Of a DNA stretch of 64,000 bases, positions 36,337 to 44,674 are shown piece by piece. Made by a program: the position numbers and the translations under genes. Every line of letters starts with the position of its first letter. The stretch's first letter is position 1. The stretch is from Bacteroidota bacterium (GTDB taxonomy: Bacteria; Bacteroidota; Bacteroidia; Bacteroidales; Dysgonomonadaceae). Under the pieces are notes generated by a model. That model did not search any database, was not told where the DNA came from, and was given only the letters and a program-made list of their open reading frames with translations. Where the stretch lies: positions 62,001-126,000 of the forward strand of contig JAMNYO010000085.1 in assembly GCA_023622765.1 (NCBI GenBank). The letters are read 5' to 3'.

Positions 36337-37497
36337 CTATTGAAAGAGCGTCTTTAGCCCGTCGATATCGAATCCCAGTGAAAGCCGTAACGTCTGGTCA
36401 ATGGGGTTCGACTGAGATACCGAAACCAAGTAGGCCGCTTCGATTTGGAATCCGCTTGACCGGAAGCCGGCGCCAAAAGCCACGTACCGACGGTTTCCCT
36501 TGTACTCGCTCTCGTGGTGGTATCCCGTTCGAAGGGAAAACTGATTATCGTACATGTACTCGATACCGGCCGACCATGCCACCTCCCGCATCTCCTCTTT
36601 GAAGCCACCCGGGGCATCACCAAACGATGTGAAGATACCACCTATGGAAGAGATGCTGTTGTAGTCATCAATTCGGGTATTCCACTCCTCGTTGCTCTCC
36701 TCCTCCTTCATGACCGGGGGGGTCGGAACCAGCAACTTGTTCAGGTCTACACTAAAGGAGAGCGTGTTCTTCGGGTCGAAAGGCAAGCCCAGCGATGCAC
36801 CCACCCTCATATTGGCAGGCAGAAACAGAGAGGTAGTACCTCCATCGTACGATATCTTGGTCCCAATATTCGACAGGTTGAAGCCAATACCTAAAAGCGC
36901 TTCAGAGCGCCCTATAAGCAGGTAAGACTCGTTGTACCCCGCGATATCGACCGAAAAAGCATTCCCCGGTGAAGTTTCATCTTCTCCGGTGGAGTAGTCG
37001 GCCCGTATATAGCGCAGCGTGACAGCCCCCGAGAAGGTCTCGGTAAGCTTTCGGGCGTAGGCCGCATCCAGTGCCATCTCATGCGGGGCTACCGACCGCC
37101 AGAACTCGCCGGAAAGATCCGGCAGGTCCACCTCCCCGAGGGTGAAGTAGCGAAGCGAAGCGCTCACGCTGTTTACTCCCCTCTCGCCAAACTGCTTGTA
37201 CCCCGAGGCGTAGAGTTGATGAATACCGGAGGTCAGCTTACTCAACCAAGGGGTATACGCGAAAGCGAAGCCCCCCTGACTCGTGACGAATGGGTACTTG
37301 GCAGCATTCCAATGCTGGGAATAAATATCGGGCATGGTCGACGCCCCAATATCACCCATCCCTCCACCCCGGGCATCGGGCGCGATCTGCAGCGATGGTA
37401 CAGCCGTGATAATGGGGTTGTACTCTTGAGCGCTAGCGGTGACGCTCCATCCCGCGAAAAGCAGGAGCGCTAAAAAAAGGGCTCTTCTCTTGTTCAT
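36337..37497 (-). CDS. porV: Type IX secretion outer-membrane protein PorV (LptO)
   Basis: A 386-residue FadL-like beta-barrel with signal peptide ending ASAQ. The block ITAVPSLQIAPDARGGGMGDIGAS near the mature start and YSQHWNAAKYPF are diagnostic of PorV. PorV carries C-terminal-domain cargo of the type IX system from the translocon to the surface attachment complex. ATG 37497 (MNKRRALF) starts the signal peptide; an in-frame ATG at 37536 adds 13 residues without signal features. None of its usual partners (porU, sov, porK-N) is in the window. Confidence 0.92.
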   Translation of the reverse strand: MNKRRALFLALLLFAGWSVTASAQEYNPIITAVPSLQIAPDARGGGMGDIGASTMPDIYSQHWNAAKYPFVTSQGGFAFAYTPWLSKLTSGIHQLYASGYKQFGERGVNSVSASLRYFTLGEVDLPDLSGEFWRSVAPHEMALDAAYARKLTETFSGAVTLRYIRADYSTGEDETSPGNAFSVDIAGYNESYLLIGRSEALLGIGFNLSNIGTKISYDGGTTSLFLPANMRVGASLGLPFDPKNTLSFSVDLNKLLVPTPPVMKEEESNEEWNTRIDDYNSISSIGGIFTSFGDAPGGFKEEMREVAWSAGIEYMYDNQFSLRTGYHHESEYKGNRRYVAFGAGFRSSGFQIEAAYLVSVSQSNPIDQTLRLSLGFDIDGLKTLFQ

Positions 37498-37532
37498 AAT
37501 CCATTCGGTATTAATTCGGTGGCACCCCTTGA

Positions 37533-38147
37533 TCACTTCACCCGGAAGTCAAGCAGCTTCCGGTTACCTAAGTAGCCTTGTAGGTGATCGTTAATAGCTA
37601 CGCTCCCCACACCAACTGGGGTACCCGTAAACAGGATGTCTCCCATCTTCAATGTAAAGAAACGGCTAATATACGAAATTATTTTGTCCACCGTGTAAAT
37701 CATATCGCTAGTATTGCCCCGTTGAACTGTTTTCCCGTTGATATCTAGGTGAAAATCAAGGTTCGAGATATCCTCGAAATCAGATATAGGAACAAACGTG
37801 CCGATGGCGGCGGAATTATCGAAACTTTTCGCTATCTCCCAGGGCAGTCCCCGCTCTTTTTGTCGCCTCTGTATGTCCCTCGCGGTAAAATCGATTCCAA
37901 CTGTCACCTCGCTGTAGTAACGGTGTGCGAAGCGTTCCGCGATATTTTTTCCCAGTCGGTCTATCTTCACCACCACCTCCATCTCGTAATGCACCTCCTC
38001 CGAGAAGTCGGGTAGGAAAAAGGGTCTACCCCGTTGCAGCAACGCCGTATCGGGCTTCATGAAGAGAATAGGCTCCTCATGTGGGAAGAGAGGCTCCATC
38101 TCCTTGTTATGGGAGGGGTAGTTAAAGCCTATCGCGAAAATTTTCAT
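37533..38147 (-). CDS. Fumarylacetoacetate hydrolase (FAH) family protein
   Basis: A 204-residue single-domain FAH-fold enzyme, the size of YcgM/FAHD1-like acylpyruvase or oxaloacetate decarboxylase. Metal ligands are seen in VHYEMEVVVKI (Glu-x-Glu) and VGIDFTARDIQ (Asp), and AKSFDNSAAIG and GDILFTGTPVGVG are conserved loops. The exact substrate cannot be told. It is tightly packed (7 bp after the DUF3108 gene). Confidence 0.9.
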   Translation of the reverse strand: MKIFAIGFNYPSHNKEMEPLFPHEEPILFMKPDTALLQRGRPFFLPDFSEEVHYEMEVVVKIDRLGKNIAERFAHRYYSEVTVGIDFTARDIQRRQKERGLPWEIAKSFDNSAAIGTFVPISDFEDISNLDFHLDINGKTVQRGNTSDMIYTVDKIISYISRFFTLKMGDILFTGTPVGVGSVAINDHLQGYLGNRKLLDFRVK

Positions 38148-38154
38148 GCAAAAG

Positions 38155-38964
38155 CTATTTTTTCACTCCCGACACCGCATTCAGCACGGCTCTCACGGTA
38201 CCAAGCTTCAGGTGGGTAACGATCATCACGGGTACACGATTCACGTCATTAGTCAAAGAGGCTTTTATAGCCTCCTTCTGGTTTGTGAAGGCATCATCGA
38301 GGATCGTCATCGAGATATTAATCACCTCGTACGTATTCCCATCATTAGCTTTCATGTTATTCACTCCCAGGTAGTTAACGTACATATTCACCGGCCTTTT
38401 CCCGGAAATGAAGCGGATATACTTCTTATCACCCGACTTCATCCCCCTGAAATCTAAGTTTCTAACGTACGCCAACACCGAGAGGTAATCGTATGTGCAC
38501 TGGTCGGTCACGACCACCTCATCGAACCTCTCCTTCCCATTTCTATGTCGGATGGTTCGTATGCTGATCTCATCCCCCTCGTAGCTGTAGGACTGCCTCT
38601 CTACCGTGTAATCTTTACCCTCCAACGCCTCCTTGGTAAACAGCAACGGACGCAGTTCCTTATCGACAAAGGAGGTAAAGGTATCCTGCACGGTGTATAG
38701 GTTGTCTGCTAACCCTGATGTGTTCAGCAGCATTACCAGCTTGTAGGCATTTTGTCCCCTGTAATTGGCATCGGATACCGTAAGAGATCCTTTACCGGCA
38801 CGTGCGCTCAATATCCCGTAATTAAAGTAGAGGTCGTACTGAATCTCCTCCCCACTCACGAACGCCTTGTTTTCTAGGTTGCACTGGGCGTTCAGAGGGA
38901 ACAGATGTACAGCAAGCAGCATCAATAAGAGCCATGGCGCTCCCGTTATATCAGTTTTCTTCAT
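38155..38964 (-). CDS. DUF3108 domain protein, secreted
   Basis: A 269-residue protein with a signal peptide ending in LNAQC. The DUF3108 beta-rich domain begins FVSGEEIQYDLYFNYGILSARAGKGSL and contains QDTFTSFVDKELRPLLF. Proteins of this family are periplasmic or outer-membrane associated and of unknown function. It begins 21 bp after the Big_5-type lipoprotein gene and forms a transcription unit with it. Confidence 0.85.
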   Translation of the reverse strand: MKKTDITGAPWLLLMLLAVHLFPLNAQCNLENKAFVSGEEIQYDLYFNYGILSARAGKGSLTVSDANYRGQNAYKLVMLLNTSGLADNLYTVQDTFTSFVDKELRPLLFTKEALEGKDYTVERQSYSYEGDEISIRTIRHRNGKERFDEVVVTDQCTYDYLSVLAYVRNLDFRGMKSGDKKYIRFISGKRPVNMYVNYLGVNNMKANDGNTYEVINISMTILDDAFTNQKEAIKASLTNDVNRVPVMIVTHLKLGTVRAVLNAVSGVKK

Positions 38965-38985
38965 GTCGATATTCTTTGAATGGTC

Positions 38986-41121
38986 TTACCAAGAACCGCC
39001 CTGGGGTTGCATGGTGGTACCCGCACCCCTATCACCTCCTCTGCCACCACCAAACCCGGAGAAGGGCGAGCTCTGTTGCCCCTGTTGTCGCTCGTTCTGC
39101 CTATCCAAATTCGGGTTCCTCTTTTTCTCCTGCGGCTTGTTCGTCGTTATCTCCAGTGGCTTCTGCTCGATAACCGGTTTGGAGCGGATATCCCAGCTCT
39201 CGCTGTGATCGGTATATTCCCGAATCGTGAACAGGCCCGGGTAGTAGAAGACCTCTTCCGGTTGCCGCTGCTCCTCGTAATTCCCGGTTGTCCACACCCC
39301 ATCGTCGTTCTCATCAACAATAAGGCGAGCGTACAGTTCCCCGGGAGGGAGGTCTTGGAATCGGGCCACGTTCGATTTGACCAAACTTTTCCGGAAAGGT
39401 TTACCCGATTTGTCCAGTAACTCTACGAATGCCTTTTTATCAGGCTCTAGTCCCGATAGGGTAATCTCGAGGTTGCCGTACTGATCCAGCGCCTTCACCG
39501 TAAACGACTGCTCGTAGGTATCGTTCCAAAGGCCATAGTAGTTAAAGATGGTGGCCGAGTCGATCCTGAACTTGTACTTCGCACCCGGTTCCCATCGGGG
39601 GCGCACCACGAATTTTCGTGGGTTCAGCGAGTCGGTCTCCAGACGGAAGGGTACCGCCTCGAATAGCGAGTCCACTGCAATGGAGAGCTCCACGTGGGAG
39701 GAGTCGAACGCGATCACCGGATGCTCAAACTCTATCCGAATCGGGTTGAAAAGCTCGAAAGAACCCTGAATATTGCCCTGTATCGTGAGGAAGGTTGGCT
39801 TTTCCTCTTCAAGTTCAGCTTTGCCCTTACCTCCACTTGCTCCCTCTTTTTCCTCACCCTCTTTCTCCGTGCTTTCACTCCCTTCCTCTTGTGCTGTTTC
39901 TCCCGTTTGTTCCTTCTGCTCCTCCGCTTTTTTATCCTCTTTCGCGGCTTTTGCCGCCTCCTTTTCCGCGGCTTTTGCTGCACGCTCTGCTCGCTTCAAC
40001 TCCTGTTTGGAGCGCCTCATAAAGAAGTTAAGTGTGTCCGTGGCAATGTAGTCCGTATTGAGCGAATCGGTTCGCAAGTAATTCACCACCATCTGCAGGG
40101 AATCCTGTTTATAGATCAACGAATCGGTAATCCAAAGGGTGATGGTATCATTGTCTTTGCTTCGCTCCATCACGTACCAGTCGTCCTTCTCTACCTTTGG
40201 GTTCATTAGGACGAAGGTCGGCACATCGGTGGGGGATGCGAAGAAGAGCTCCAACTTACGTTCTTCCGGGCGTTCGTGTTTCTGGAGGTATCGCCGTTGG
40301 AAGTCAGACAAGAAGGTACGCAACAGCAGGTCATCTGGAAGGAAGCGGGTGTAGTGTACCGTTAGAATGGTATCCACGGTAATGCTATCCGCGAAGACCG
40401 TATCCTGCCGCACCGCCGGTGTCGTAGAGGGTTCCACCACGGTGTCGAGGAAGGCAACTGCCTCCAGCGGGTTATCATACTTGTAGTCCCGATTCTGATC
40501 GTTCAGGGCAAACACCCGGTAGCGGCCCGGCGCCATACCCCGTACGGTAAAGTTTCCTCTCGAGTCGGTACGGGATATCCGTTCGAATGTCACCTTTGTA
40601 AAAGCGGTATCATCTAAGTTGGAGTGAATGCCCACGTAGATACCGCTTACTGGCTCCAGGTCTTCGGCGTTTAGCACCCTTCCGGAGATCGCCAGTGTAT
40701 CGAGCTGATCACCCGTTGAAAAGGAGTAGACGAAATTCTCCAGAGGATTCCCCTCGTTGTTATCAACGATTGCATCGGTAAAATCAATGGTGTAGGTAGT
40801 GTTTAGCAGCAGCGTGTCTTTCAGCTCCACCACCGCCTTTTTCCCAATGGAACGAATTACCGGCATATTCATTTGCGGCGGCGTAACGATTACCTTCTCA
40901 GTAGGTTTCTCAACCTTAATATTCTCATCGAACTCGATCTCGATGCGCGAAGGAGTTACGTTGAGCGAGTTAAAGTCAGGTGACGCACGCTTCACCTTCG
41001 GGGGGTCCACGTCGTACGGCCCGCCAGTAGGTGATGCCATGTTCGCGCAGGAATGGATGCCCGCGACACACAGCAGAAGCAGGAAGAGGGATGATACGAG
41101 CGATAGAATCTTGTTAAGCAT
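38986..41121 (-). CDS. Big_5 (SbsA Ig-like) domain lipoprotein with long charged insert
   Basis: A 711-residue lipoprotein (signal peptide, lipobox GIHSC, then ANMASPTGGPYDVDPP). Residues about 35-130 form an Ig-like Big_5 domain (IEIEFDENIKVEKP, TTYTIDFTDAIVDNNEGN). A carboxypeptidase-like repeat follows (GNFTVRGMAPGRYRVFAL). Around residues 365-430 there is a Lys/Glu/Ala-rich low-complexity insert, encoded at about 39800-40010. The tail is Gly/Gln-rich. Function unknown; it is a conserved type of Bacteroidetes envelope protein. ATG 41121 is chosen because it starts the signal peptide. Confidence 0.82.
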   Translation of the reverse strand: MLNKILSLVSSLFLLLLCVAGIHSCANMASPTGGPYDVDPPKVKRASPDFNSLNVTPSRIEIEFDENIKVEKPTEKVIVTPPQMNMPVIRSIGKKAVVELKDTLLLNTTYTIDFTDAIVDNNEGNPLENFVYSFSTGDQLDTLAISGRVLNAEDLEPVSGIYVGIHSNLDDTAFTKVTFERISRTDSRGNFTVRGMAPGRYRVFALNDQNRDYKYDNPLEAVAFLDTVVEPSTTPAVRQDTVFADSITVDTILTVHYTRFLPDDLLLRTFLSDFQRRYLQKHERPEERKLELFFASPTDVPTFVLMNPKVEKDDWYVMERSKDNDTITLWITDSLIYKQDSLQMVVNYLRTDSLNTDYIATDTLNFFMRRSKQELKRAERAAKAAEKEAAKAAKEDKKAEEQKEQTGETAQEEGSESTEKEGEEKEGASGGKGKAELEEEKPTFLTIQGNIQGSFELFNPIRIEFEHPVIAFDSSHVELSIAVDSLFEAVPFRLETDSLNPRKFVVRPRWEPGAKYKFRIDSATIFNYYGLWNDTYEQSFTVKALDQYGNLEITLSGLEPDKKAFVELLDKSGKPFRKSLVKSNVARFQDLPPGELYARLIVDENDDGVWTTGNYEEQRQPEEVFYYPGLFTIREYTDHSESWDIRSKPVIEQKPLEITTNKPQEKKRNPNLDRQNERQQGQQSSPFSGFGGGRGGDRGAGTTMQPQGGSW

Positions 41122-41157
41122 AATCAGTTTCGGATGATTTGCAATGCATTCACCGTG

Positions 41158-41165
41158 CAAAAGTA
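41158..41165 (-). promoter_or_regulatory. Promoter -7 element (TACTTTTG) of the six-gene porV-ispF run
   Basis: A full TAnnTTTG match on the minus strand, 37 bp before the ATG at 41121. The -33 element is not clear. The spacings of the six genes downstream (7-35 bp) suggest that one transcript serves them all. Confidence 0.4.
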
Positions 41166-41190
41166 CAAATTAATTCGTTTCGGTGCTTAA

Positions 41191-42537
41191 TCATCGGCTT
41201 GTTTCTACGGTGGTAAAGGGTTTCTCGCCGGATGAGAGCAACGTGTGTCCAATCCGGCAATAGAAGCATTTCCGCTTATCGCAGTACTCCCTGGCCAGCT
41301 GGATCAACGCTTGGCTATCGGCCCCATTCCTTGGGGTCACGCCCCCCTTCTCAAACGCTTTTACCGTCGCGTTTTTCTCCGGCTTGGTTAACTCGAGAAA
41401 GTTGATGGCTCGTTCACGATACGTCACGTCTGAAAGGCTCGTCCCGTAAGCGAACAGGATAGGTGCCACCGTGTTGATCACGATCCCCTCGATCGAGCCC
41501 TTTCCCATCCTCTTGGGCGTATCCTTCGAGGCTTTCCCAAACGCGAAATGGCTCTTCCAGTAACCTGACGGCTCCGTTTGGAAGTGCGAAAGCATACCGT
41601 CATACGTCTCCTCTTTCAGGATTACCGAGAAGAGCCGCCCCGAGGAGTGTAAGAGCGATGCCATCTGCGCGATGCGCAGCTCGGGAAAGGAGCGGGGCCG
41701 TACCCTAAGTCGTTTAAACGGGGTACTCTTCAAGCTCTTCAAGGAATACTTCGCCTTTAGGAAGCGGTACTCCTCCCTCAATTTCAGGTAGTAATCGTCC
41801 CTTTCGCTTGGGACAGCTGAGCCATCTTGACCGTTCGGGGTAATCGGATCGTCCAAGAAACCAGCCTGTCCAAACAGCAGCGCCTCCAACTGCACGATAT
41901 CTCCCTGATGCTTCAGCAAATAGTTAAAGGGCAGTGACAGGGCTAATCGGTAAAAGGCATCGGCATTCACCCCGAAGCCAAAGTTTCTCGAGAGCATCAC
42001 GTAAAATACCTCGTCCCACGAGTTCTTAAAGCGCTCCAATAACTTGAACACGTCATCCGTCTTTCGTTCCAACCGCTCGGTCGCCAAACGGGGCAGGTAG
42101 GTTTCGATCAACTTCTCTGGCAGAAGGCAGAGCAGACTTTGACAGGGCAACTTGTTATCGCCATGAATCAAGAACTCTGCGTTCTCAAGCAAGGAGGGTG
42201 GTACCTCAAGGCGGCATTGCGGTACCGTCCACCCAGCCTCGTTAACGACCTCCCGGTTCACCTTTTCAGCCAGGTGAAGGATGACCGAGTTGTAAAGCTT
42301 GTCGCGATGGTGCCCATGCAGCAGCCAATCGCTTGAGGAGCCGTGAATCTCCACGTTTCCCGCCCAAAGCTGTCCCCCAATCTTCACCTTCGCGTTAAAA
42401 AAATCGGGACCCGCGTCCAGGTTCTGTATACCCGGGTCGATTACCTCCACTTTGCGACCATCGGTTGTAACCAGCGAAGAGATCGGGTACAATTTATACT
42501 TCCATAGGTATTGCAACAGTTGCTCGTTAGCTTTCAT
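41191..42537 (-). CDS. DUF2851 family protein
   Basis: A 448-residue cytoplasmic protein with the DUF2851 blocks EQLLQYLWKYKLYP, VIDPGIQNLDAGPDFFNAKVKIGG, WAGNVEIHGSSSDW and, at the end, CDKRKCFYCRIGHTLL. The N-terminal block with its D..E.H spacing recalls a restriction-nuclease-like fold, and the CxxC near the C-terminus may bind a metal; both are inference. Function unknown. The gene stands alone; the gap after it (42538-42815) holds only the terminator below. Confidence 0.88.
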   Translation of the reverse strand: MKANEQLLQYLWKYKLYPISSLVTTDGRKVEVIDPGIQNLDAGPDFFNAKVKIGGQLWAGNVEIHGSSSDWLLHGHHRDKLYNSVILHLAEKVNREVVNEAGWTVPQCRLEVPPSLLENAEFLIHGDNKLPCQSLLCLLPEKLIETYLPRLATERLERKTDDVFKLLERFKNSWDEVFYVMLSRNFGFGVNADAFYRLALSLPFNYLLKHQGDIVQLEALLFGQAGFLDDPITPNGQDGSAVPSERDDYYLKLREEYRFLKAKYSLKSLKSTPFKRLRVRPRSFPELRIAQMASLLHSSGRLFSVILKEETYDGMLSHFQTEPSGYWKSHFAFGKASKDTPKRMGKGSIEGIVINTVAPILFAYGTSLSDVTYRERAINFLELTKPEKNATVKAFEKGGVTPRNGADSQALIQLAREYCDKRKCFYCRIGHTLLSSGEKPFTTVETSR

Positions 42538-42710
42538 AGGGCGGGCATAAAACTCAAAAATAACTTTTATTCACCGGAAAGGCAAGGAATTGAAAGGGAA
42601 TCGGGTAATATTTTAAGGATCATAGTGGGAATCCGCCAAATATTTTGTGAATTCATTAGATTAAACCTCTTTTAGAACGAGTAAAGGGGCATCATGCTCC
42701 CTGAAAACAA

Positions 42711-42743
42711 AAAACGGGCCCCGGAAAAAACCAGGCCCGTTTT
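42711..42743 (-). terminator. Terminator of the cysteine-less TlpA-like gene
   Basis: A 10-bp perfect stem (42711-42720 with 42734-42743) with a 13-base loop and T/A runs on both sides, so it can work in both directions. It is 73 bp after the stop at 42816. Confidence 0.8.
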
Positions 42744-42815
42744 ATTGTTTCAATTCACTCAACTTGATACGTTACTCCATAGCTATTTTTGCTTTCTACG
42801 CGAAAGTTGAGTCGC

Positions 42816-43307
42816 TTAAAGAAGCTGCTTTAAGTCAGTGGGATCCACATCCATTGCTGAGATGACCCCATTTTCATCAATCAAGTAGTTTCGGAATCCC
42901 CTGTTCAATTTCAACTCCTTATAAAGTTTCGATCGGGTGCCGTTCGGCTCGCTAAACAGTGAAACGGTCTCCATGTCATCTAGCCGCACCGTCCGCTCTA
43001 CAACATGTTGGTTTTCGTCAAAAGAGACGGAGAGGAAGATTACATCCTCGTCCATTTCTTTGAGGATGTTGTGCAGTTGCACGTTGGCGGCTCTTGAGCG
43101 GGCATCATAGGACGCCCAGAAGTTGACCACTACTTTTTTGCCTTTATAATCATGCAGGAGGTAGTTATTCCCTTCCAAATCCGTTAAAACGATATCGGGT
43201 ATCGTTTCGCCCGGATGATAACCTACGGAAGGCGTTTTTTGGTTGACCGTACCTGCCGATAACGCGAACGTAATGATTACAATGAGGCAAATGTTCACGT
43301 ACTTCAT
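42816..43307 (-). CDS. TlpA/redoxin-fold envelope protein without the CxxC motif
   Basis: A 163-residue exported protein (signal peptide about residues 1-20). The thioredoxin-like fold is clear: IPDIVLTDLEGNNYLLHDYKGKKVVVNFWAS, and later GFRNYLIDENGVI in the cis-Pro region. Where active members have WCxxC the sequence is YDARSR, so there is no redox cysteine pair, and the protein has no other pair to replace it. It may act as a binding or chaperone-like protein. A -7 box (TACTTTTG) lies upstream. Confidence 0.85.
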   Translation of the reverse strand: MKYVNICLIVIITFALSAGTVNQKTPSVGYHPGETIPDIVLTDLEGNNYLLHDYKGKKVVVNFWASYDARSRAANVQLHNILKEMDEDVIFLSVSFDENQHVVERTVRLDDMETVSLFSEPNGTRSKLYKELKLNRGFRNYLIDENGVISAMDVDPTDLKQLL

Positions 43308-43411
43308 AAAAAATATGTTTGGTTAATAATCGGAGTATAGGCTTACCTCATGTAGGAACCTAACCCCCTTAAATTGAACGATTTTTCGCTAAAAACCGTC
43401 ATTTAAGGCTG

Positions 43412-43419
43412 CAAAAGTA
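43412..43419 (-). promoter_or_regulatory. Promoter -7 element (TACTTTTG) of the TlpA-like gene
   Basis: A full TAnnTTTG match on the minus strand, 105 bp before the ATG at 43307, in an AT-rich gap. No -33 TTG at the usual spacing was seen. The remainder of the gap 43308-43518 shows nothing else. Confidence 0.35.
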
Positions 43420-43518
43420 CAGCGCTTTTCCCAAACTAAAAAGATTTTCATTGGAAAAAAACCTTCCAAATGTTAAAATTTTACCCTGAGTTAGCTTTAT
43501 TCTCTCATTACCAAATCA

Positions 43519-44550
43519 TTATCTAAAATAGTGCTCCACGCCATCAACCGATACATCTTTGAGAACCACCTTTTTATCCTTATCGAGTAGGAAGATCGTG
43601 GGGATAGCCCGTATATCGTACAATTTTTCGCGGCTAATCTTCATCCCTTTATCATACCCATGCACCCAGGTAGCTGGCATCTTGGGAAGGTAAGTGAGCC
43701 ACTCGTCCAGGTCCTCATCGGGATAGACGGTCAAAATGGTAAGCATGGTTCGTCCTGGGTTATTTAGCGACAACGCCCGGTTCACCTCGTTTGACCGGGT
43801 GAGTCGTTCAATGACCGCTTCACAGGTGCTGCACCCCGGGTTAGAGAAGATAAGCAGGGTATATTCGCTGGTTAGCTTGTATAACTCGTGTGATTTCCCG
43901 GAGGGCAGGGTATAGCTGAAATTGGCCGCCCGAGTACCTACCCGGTTCTTCTGAGCCATCTCCTTTTGAAAGCGGAGGGACGATTTTCGCCCTTCGGGTA
44001 TCAAGGGCGACTTTTCAAGCTGCTTGATGACCGGGAGATACAACTCTTCGTTCCGGAAGGGGGAGTTAAAGTCGTACAGGTACTTTTCGAACATCGCCCC
44101 GAAGTGGGCATACATTGCCGTATCGGCAGAGGCTTTCCCGAGCGTGTAGACAAGCGACTCATCAGCCTTCTCCTTGGACACGTGGTTAAGCACGTCAATA
44201 TAATTCACGAACGCTTGCTCGGTAATTTCCGGACGATCAATTAACCCCCTATTGGTGAAGTCAAACCTATCCCAATAGTGCATTACCAAGTAAGCGGCCC
44301 TCTCGAAAGGGTCCACGAGCGTCTCCGGGATATGGGGTAGGAGAAACGTATCGGGAACAACCAGACCGGTCATATCGACAGATTCCTCGAACGTGCCGGA
44401 AGCAGCCTTGACTGGGGAATTTTCTGCCGTTTGCTCCTTCGATCGAGGGTTACTCTTTAAACCTGAACTGCTCCTGTTCACAAACGAGCAGGAGACGATA
44501 GCCGGGATTAATCCCACGATGGTCAACAAAAGAACGGGTATCTGTTTCAT
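43519..44550 (-). CDS. DUF5106-type lipoprotein with C-terminal thioredoxin fold
   Basis: A 343-residue lipoprotein (lipobox AIVSC). The N-terminal helical part (about 75-210; FERAAYLVMHYWDRFDFTN) is like DUF5106; the C-terminal part is a thioredoxin fold with an intact CxxC in FSNPGCSTCEAVI and the cis-Pro segment IRAIPTIFLLDKD. It is likely a periplasmic thiol-disulfide protein. ATG 44550 starts the signal peptide; an open frame extends to 44655 but overlaps the dnaX promoter. Confidence 0.87.
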   Translation of the reverse strand: MKQIPVLLLTIVGLIPAIVSCSFVNRSSSGLKSNPRSKEQTAENSPVKAASGTFEESVDMTGLVVPDTFLLPHIPETLVDPFERAAYLVMHYWDRFDFTNRGLIDRPEITEQAFVNYIDVLNHVSKEKADESLVYTLGKASADTAMYAHFGAMFEKYLYDFNSPFRNEELYLPVIKQLEKSPLIPEGRKSSLRFQKEMAQKNRVGTRAANFSYTLPSGKSHELYKLTSEYTLLIFSNPGCSTCEAVIERLTRSNEVNRALSLNNPGRTMLTILTVYPDEDLDEWLTYLPKMPATWVHGYDKGMKISREKLYDIRAIPTIFLLDKDKKVVLKDVSVDGVEHYFR

Positions 44551-44631
44551 ACGATCAACTATTATTATCACAGGGGTGACGGCACTTGCATCAATCTCGC
44601 CATAAAGGTATAAAAAATCTGATATTTTTCG

Positions 44632-44639
44632 TACATTTG
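44632..44639 (+). promoter_or_regulatory. Promoter -7 element (TACATTTG) of dnaX
   Basis: A full TAnnTTTG match 35 bp before the ATG at 44675. It shows that the in-frame ATG at 44639, which lies at the very end of this box, is not the translation start. Confidence 0.45.
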
Positions 44640-44674
44640 TGGGATTCGTAATCACAACTGTTGTTCAATTGCCG

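Noticed and set aside
44639-44674. Upstream start for dnaX
   Set aside because: The ATG falls at the end of the -7 promoter box, so it would not be in the transcript.
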